DNA of 64,000 nt from Propionibacteriaceae bacterium P6A17 (GTDB lineage Bacteria > Actinomycetota > Actinomycetes > Propionibacteriales > Propionibacteriaceae), in assembly GCA_000619965.1 (NCBI GenBank), contig KK211045.1, positions 62,736 to 126,735 of the forward strand, read 5' to 3'. Under the pieces are notes generated by a model. It worked only from the letters and a program-made list of their open reading frames with translations, did not search any database and was not told the DNA's origin. Position 1 is the first letter of the stretch. Each line of letters begins with the position of its first letter. Below are positions 62,311 through 64,000 of this stretch, one piece after another. Position numbers and translations under genes: made by a program.

Positions 62311-63801
62311 ATGGCCATTCCCTCGTTCGTCGATTCCGTGAGGTTCACCGTCGCCGCCGGCAACGGAGGCCATGGCTGCGCCTCCGTCAAGCGCGAGAAG
62401 TTCAAGCCGCTGGGCGGCCCCGATGGAGGCAACGGCGGCGACGGCGGCTCGGTCATCCTGCGCGTCGACGGCGGCCTCACGACGCTGCTCGAGTTCCACC
62501 GCCAGTCCATCCGTCGGGCCGGCAACGGACAGCCCGGCCAGGGCGACTTCAAGCATGGCGCGGCGGGCGAGGACATCCTCCTCGAGGTGCCGAGCGGCAC
62601 CGTCGTGACCGATCTCGCAACGGGTGAGCAACTGGCCGACCTCACGCAGGACGGGCAGGAGTTCGTCGTCGCCACCGGCGGCAAGGGCGGCCTGGGCAAC
62701 GCCGCGTTGGCCTCGGCCACGCGCAAGGCGCCGGGGTTCGCGCTGCTGGGCGAGGAGGGGGAGCAGCGCGAGATCCGGCTCGAGCTGAAGGTCGTCGCGG
62801 ATGTGGGACTCGTCGGCTTCCCGTCCGCGGGCAAGTCGTCGCTCATCGCGGCCATCTCGCGGGCCCGCCCGAAGATCGCCGACTACCCCTTCACCACGCT
62901 CGTGCCGAACCTGGGCGTCGTGAGCGCTGGCGACGTCACCTACACCGTGGCCGACGTGCCCGGACTCATCGAGGGCGCCTCGCTCGGCAAGGGCCTCGGC
63001 TTCGACTTCCTGCGGCACATCGAGCGCTGCCAGGCCATCGTGCACGTCATCGACCTCGGCACCTACGAGCCGGGGCGCGACCCGCTGGGCGACCTCGAGG
63101 TCATCGAGGGCGAGCTCAAGGCGCACGGCGGGCTCGACGACCGCCCGCGGCTCGTCGCACTCAACAAGGTGGACCTGCCCGACGCGCACGAGATGGCCGA
63201 CATCGTGCGCCCTGAGCTCGAAGCGGCCGGGCATCGCGTGTTCACCATCTCCACCAAGACGGGGGAGGGCCTGGGAGAGCTCAAGTTCGCGATGGCCGCA
63301 CTCGTCGAGGAGCGCCGTGCGGCCACTCCCGCCCCCGAACCCCGTCCCGTGATCCGCCCGAAGGCAGTGGGGCGTCGTGGCGACACCCCGGACGAGTTCA
63401 CGATCGCGCGCAAGGGCGACGGTGAGGGAGGCTTCCTGTGGCGGGTGAGAGGCGAGAAGCCCGAGCGCTGGATCCGGCAGACGGACTTCAACAATCCGGA
63501 GGCAGTGGGCTACCTCGCCGATCGCCTCAACCGTCTGGGGGTGGAGAGGAAGCTGCTCGAGATGGGCGCGATCGCCGGCGACGCCGTCGCGATCGGCGGC
63601 GAGGATGCGGTGGTCTTCGACTTCGCCCCCCAGATCGAGACGGGGGCGGAGATCCTCAGCCGTCGCGGCGAGGACCAGCGTTTCCAGCAGCAGCGCCCGG
63701 CGGCACAGCGTCGCAAGGTGCGCGACGCCGAGTACCACGCGGCCAAGGCCTCGGGCGTCGACTACCTCAGCGAAGGACTACCTGACGATGACGAGGAGTG
63801 A
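62311..63801 (+). CDS. obgE: Obg-family GTPase
   Basis: 496 residues. The glycine-rich Obg fold (about 1-160: [30 protein letters not shown]) is followed by the G domain (about 160-335: G1 [28 protein letters not shown]). A C-terminal OCT domain (about 350-425) and a basic/acidic tail complete the long actinobacterial form. It takes part in 50S maturation and stress signalling. Leaderless ATG. The proB start overlaps its end by 14 bases. Confidence 0.96.
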   Translation: MAIPSFVDSVRFTVAAGNGGHGCASVKREKFKPLGGPDGGNGGDGGSVILRVDGGLTTLLEFHRQSIRRAGNGQPGQGDFKHGAAGEDILLEVPSGTVVTDLATGEQLADLTQDGQEFVVATGGKGGLGNAALASATRKAPGFALLGEEGEQREIRLELKVVADVGLVGFPSAGKSSLIAAISRARPKIADYPFTTLVPNLGVVSAGDVTYTVADVPGLIEGASLGKGLGFDFLRHIERCQAIVHVIDLGTYEPGRDPLGDLEVIEGELKAHGGLDDRPRLVALNKVDLPDAHEMADIVRPELEAAGHRVFTISTKTGEGLGELKFAMAALVEERRAATPAPEPRPVIRPKAVGRRGDTPDEFTIARKGDGEGGFLWRVRGEKPERWIRQTDFNNPEAVGYLADRLNRLGVERKLLEMGAIAGDAVAIGGEDAVVFDFAPQIETGAEILSRRGEDQRFQQQRPAAQRRKVRDAEYHAAKASGVDYLSEGLPDDDEE

Positions 63802-64000
63802 GATCGTCGACGGCAAACGCATCGTCGTCAAGATCGGATCGTCGTCGCTGACCACCCCCGACGGGCATCTCGACGAGCAACGGCTCGCCGCCCTCGTCGA
63901 GCACATCGCGCGCCTGCACGCCGAGGGCAAGAAGGTCGTGCTGGTCACCTCCGGCGCGATCGCCGCGGCGCTTCGGCCGCTGGGGCTTCGTCGTCGTCCG
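63788..64000 (+). CDS. proB: Glutamate 5-kinase, N-terminal part (cut by window edge)
   Basis: The first 71 residues are in the window. [18 protein letters not shown] and [20 protein letters not shown] match the ATP/glutamate-binding start of ProB, the first enzyme of proline synthesis. The ATG at 63788 overlaps the obgE coding end by 14 bases in another frame, so translation is probably coupled. The order obgE-proB is common in actinobacteria. Confidence 0.93.
   Translation, partial: MTRSEIVDGKRIVVKIGSSSLTTPDGHLDEQRLAALVEHIARLHAEGKKVVLVTSGAIAAALRPLGLRRRP

Overview
The window is high-GC bacterial chromosome, densely packed with mostly housekeeping genes on both strands. Family content and gene order are actinobacterial: sufS-sufU-sufT, fabG next to an InhA-type enoyl-ACP reductase, xerC / M23 peptidase / rpsB-tsf-pyrH-frr-cdsA, dxr-S2P protease-ispG-GNAT, rimP-nusA-ylxR-infB-rbfA-truB-ribF, rpsO...pnp-dapB-rnj, and rplU-rpmA-obgE-proB. 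The palindromic intergenic repeats resemble, from memory, ones seen in Propionibacteriaceae such as Tessaracoccus. That family assignment is an inference and the genus is not certain. No tRNA, rRNA, CRISPR array, prophage or recognisable transposase gene was seen.

Layout. 1-2.2 kb: Fe-S cluster assembly genes and a RarD-like permease. 2.2-6.1 kb: an ABC-F ATPase and a phosphohexomutase, each flanked by intergenic palindromic repeats. 6-15 kb: an accessory-leaning stretch with a metallophosphoesterase, a YwiC-like membrane protein, a DUF222/HNH protein, a GH13 glucosidase, a low-GC small Cys-containing hydrophobic peptide plus a small membrane protein, an rRNA methyltransferase, SURF1 and DUF3099. 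15-24 kb: fatty acid synthesis (fabG-inhA), an ABC ATPase with NfeD and a stomatin-like protein, a degenerate acyl-CoA-synthetase-like protein, a BASS permease, a DUF6882-like protein and peptide deformylase. 23-30.5 kb: xerC, a double M23 protein, and the translation/UMP-kinase/CDP-DAG operon ending in rlmN. 30-41 kb: gdhA, an APH-like kinase, the MEP-pathway genes dxr and ispG around a site-2 protease, proS, and a single-gene cassette bracketed by two 70-bp near-palindromes. 41-50 kb: the nusA/infB operon, interrupted by two secreted-protein genes. 50-64 kb: cell-surface and peptidase genes, rpsO, a DcuC-like transporter with peptidase E, pnp, dapB, RNase J, rplU-rpmA-obgE and the start of proB.

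Two sequence-level themes stand out. First, about two dozen genes carry a TANNNT-type -10 hexamer ending only 6-8 nt before the start codon, the architecture of leaderless mRNAs. Five divergent gene pairs share 33-80 bp intergenic regions holding back-to-back promoters of this type. Second, several palindromic repeat families occupy gene ends. The 70-bp units at 39185-39254 and 40249-40318 flank one AbiEi/DUF559-like gene in opposite orientation, and the right-hand unit supplies the stop codons of two convergent genes. This bracketed cassette is the best candidate here for an undescribed element.
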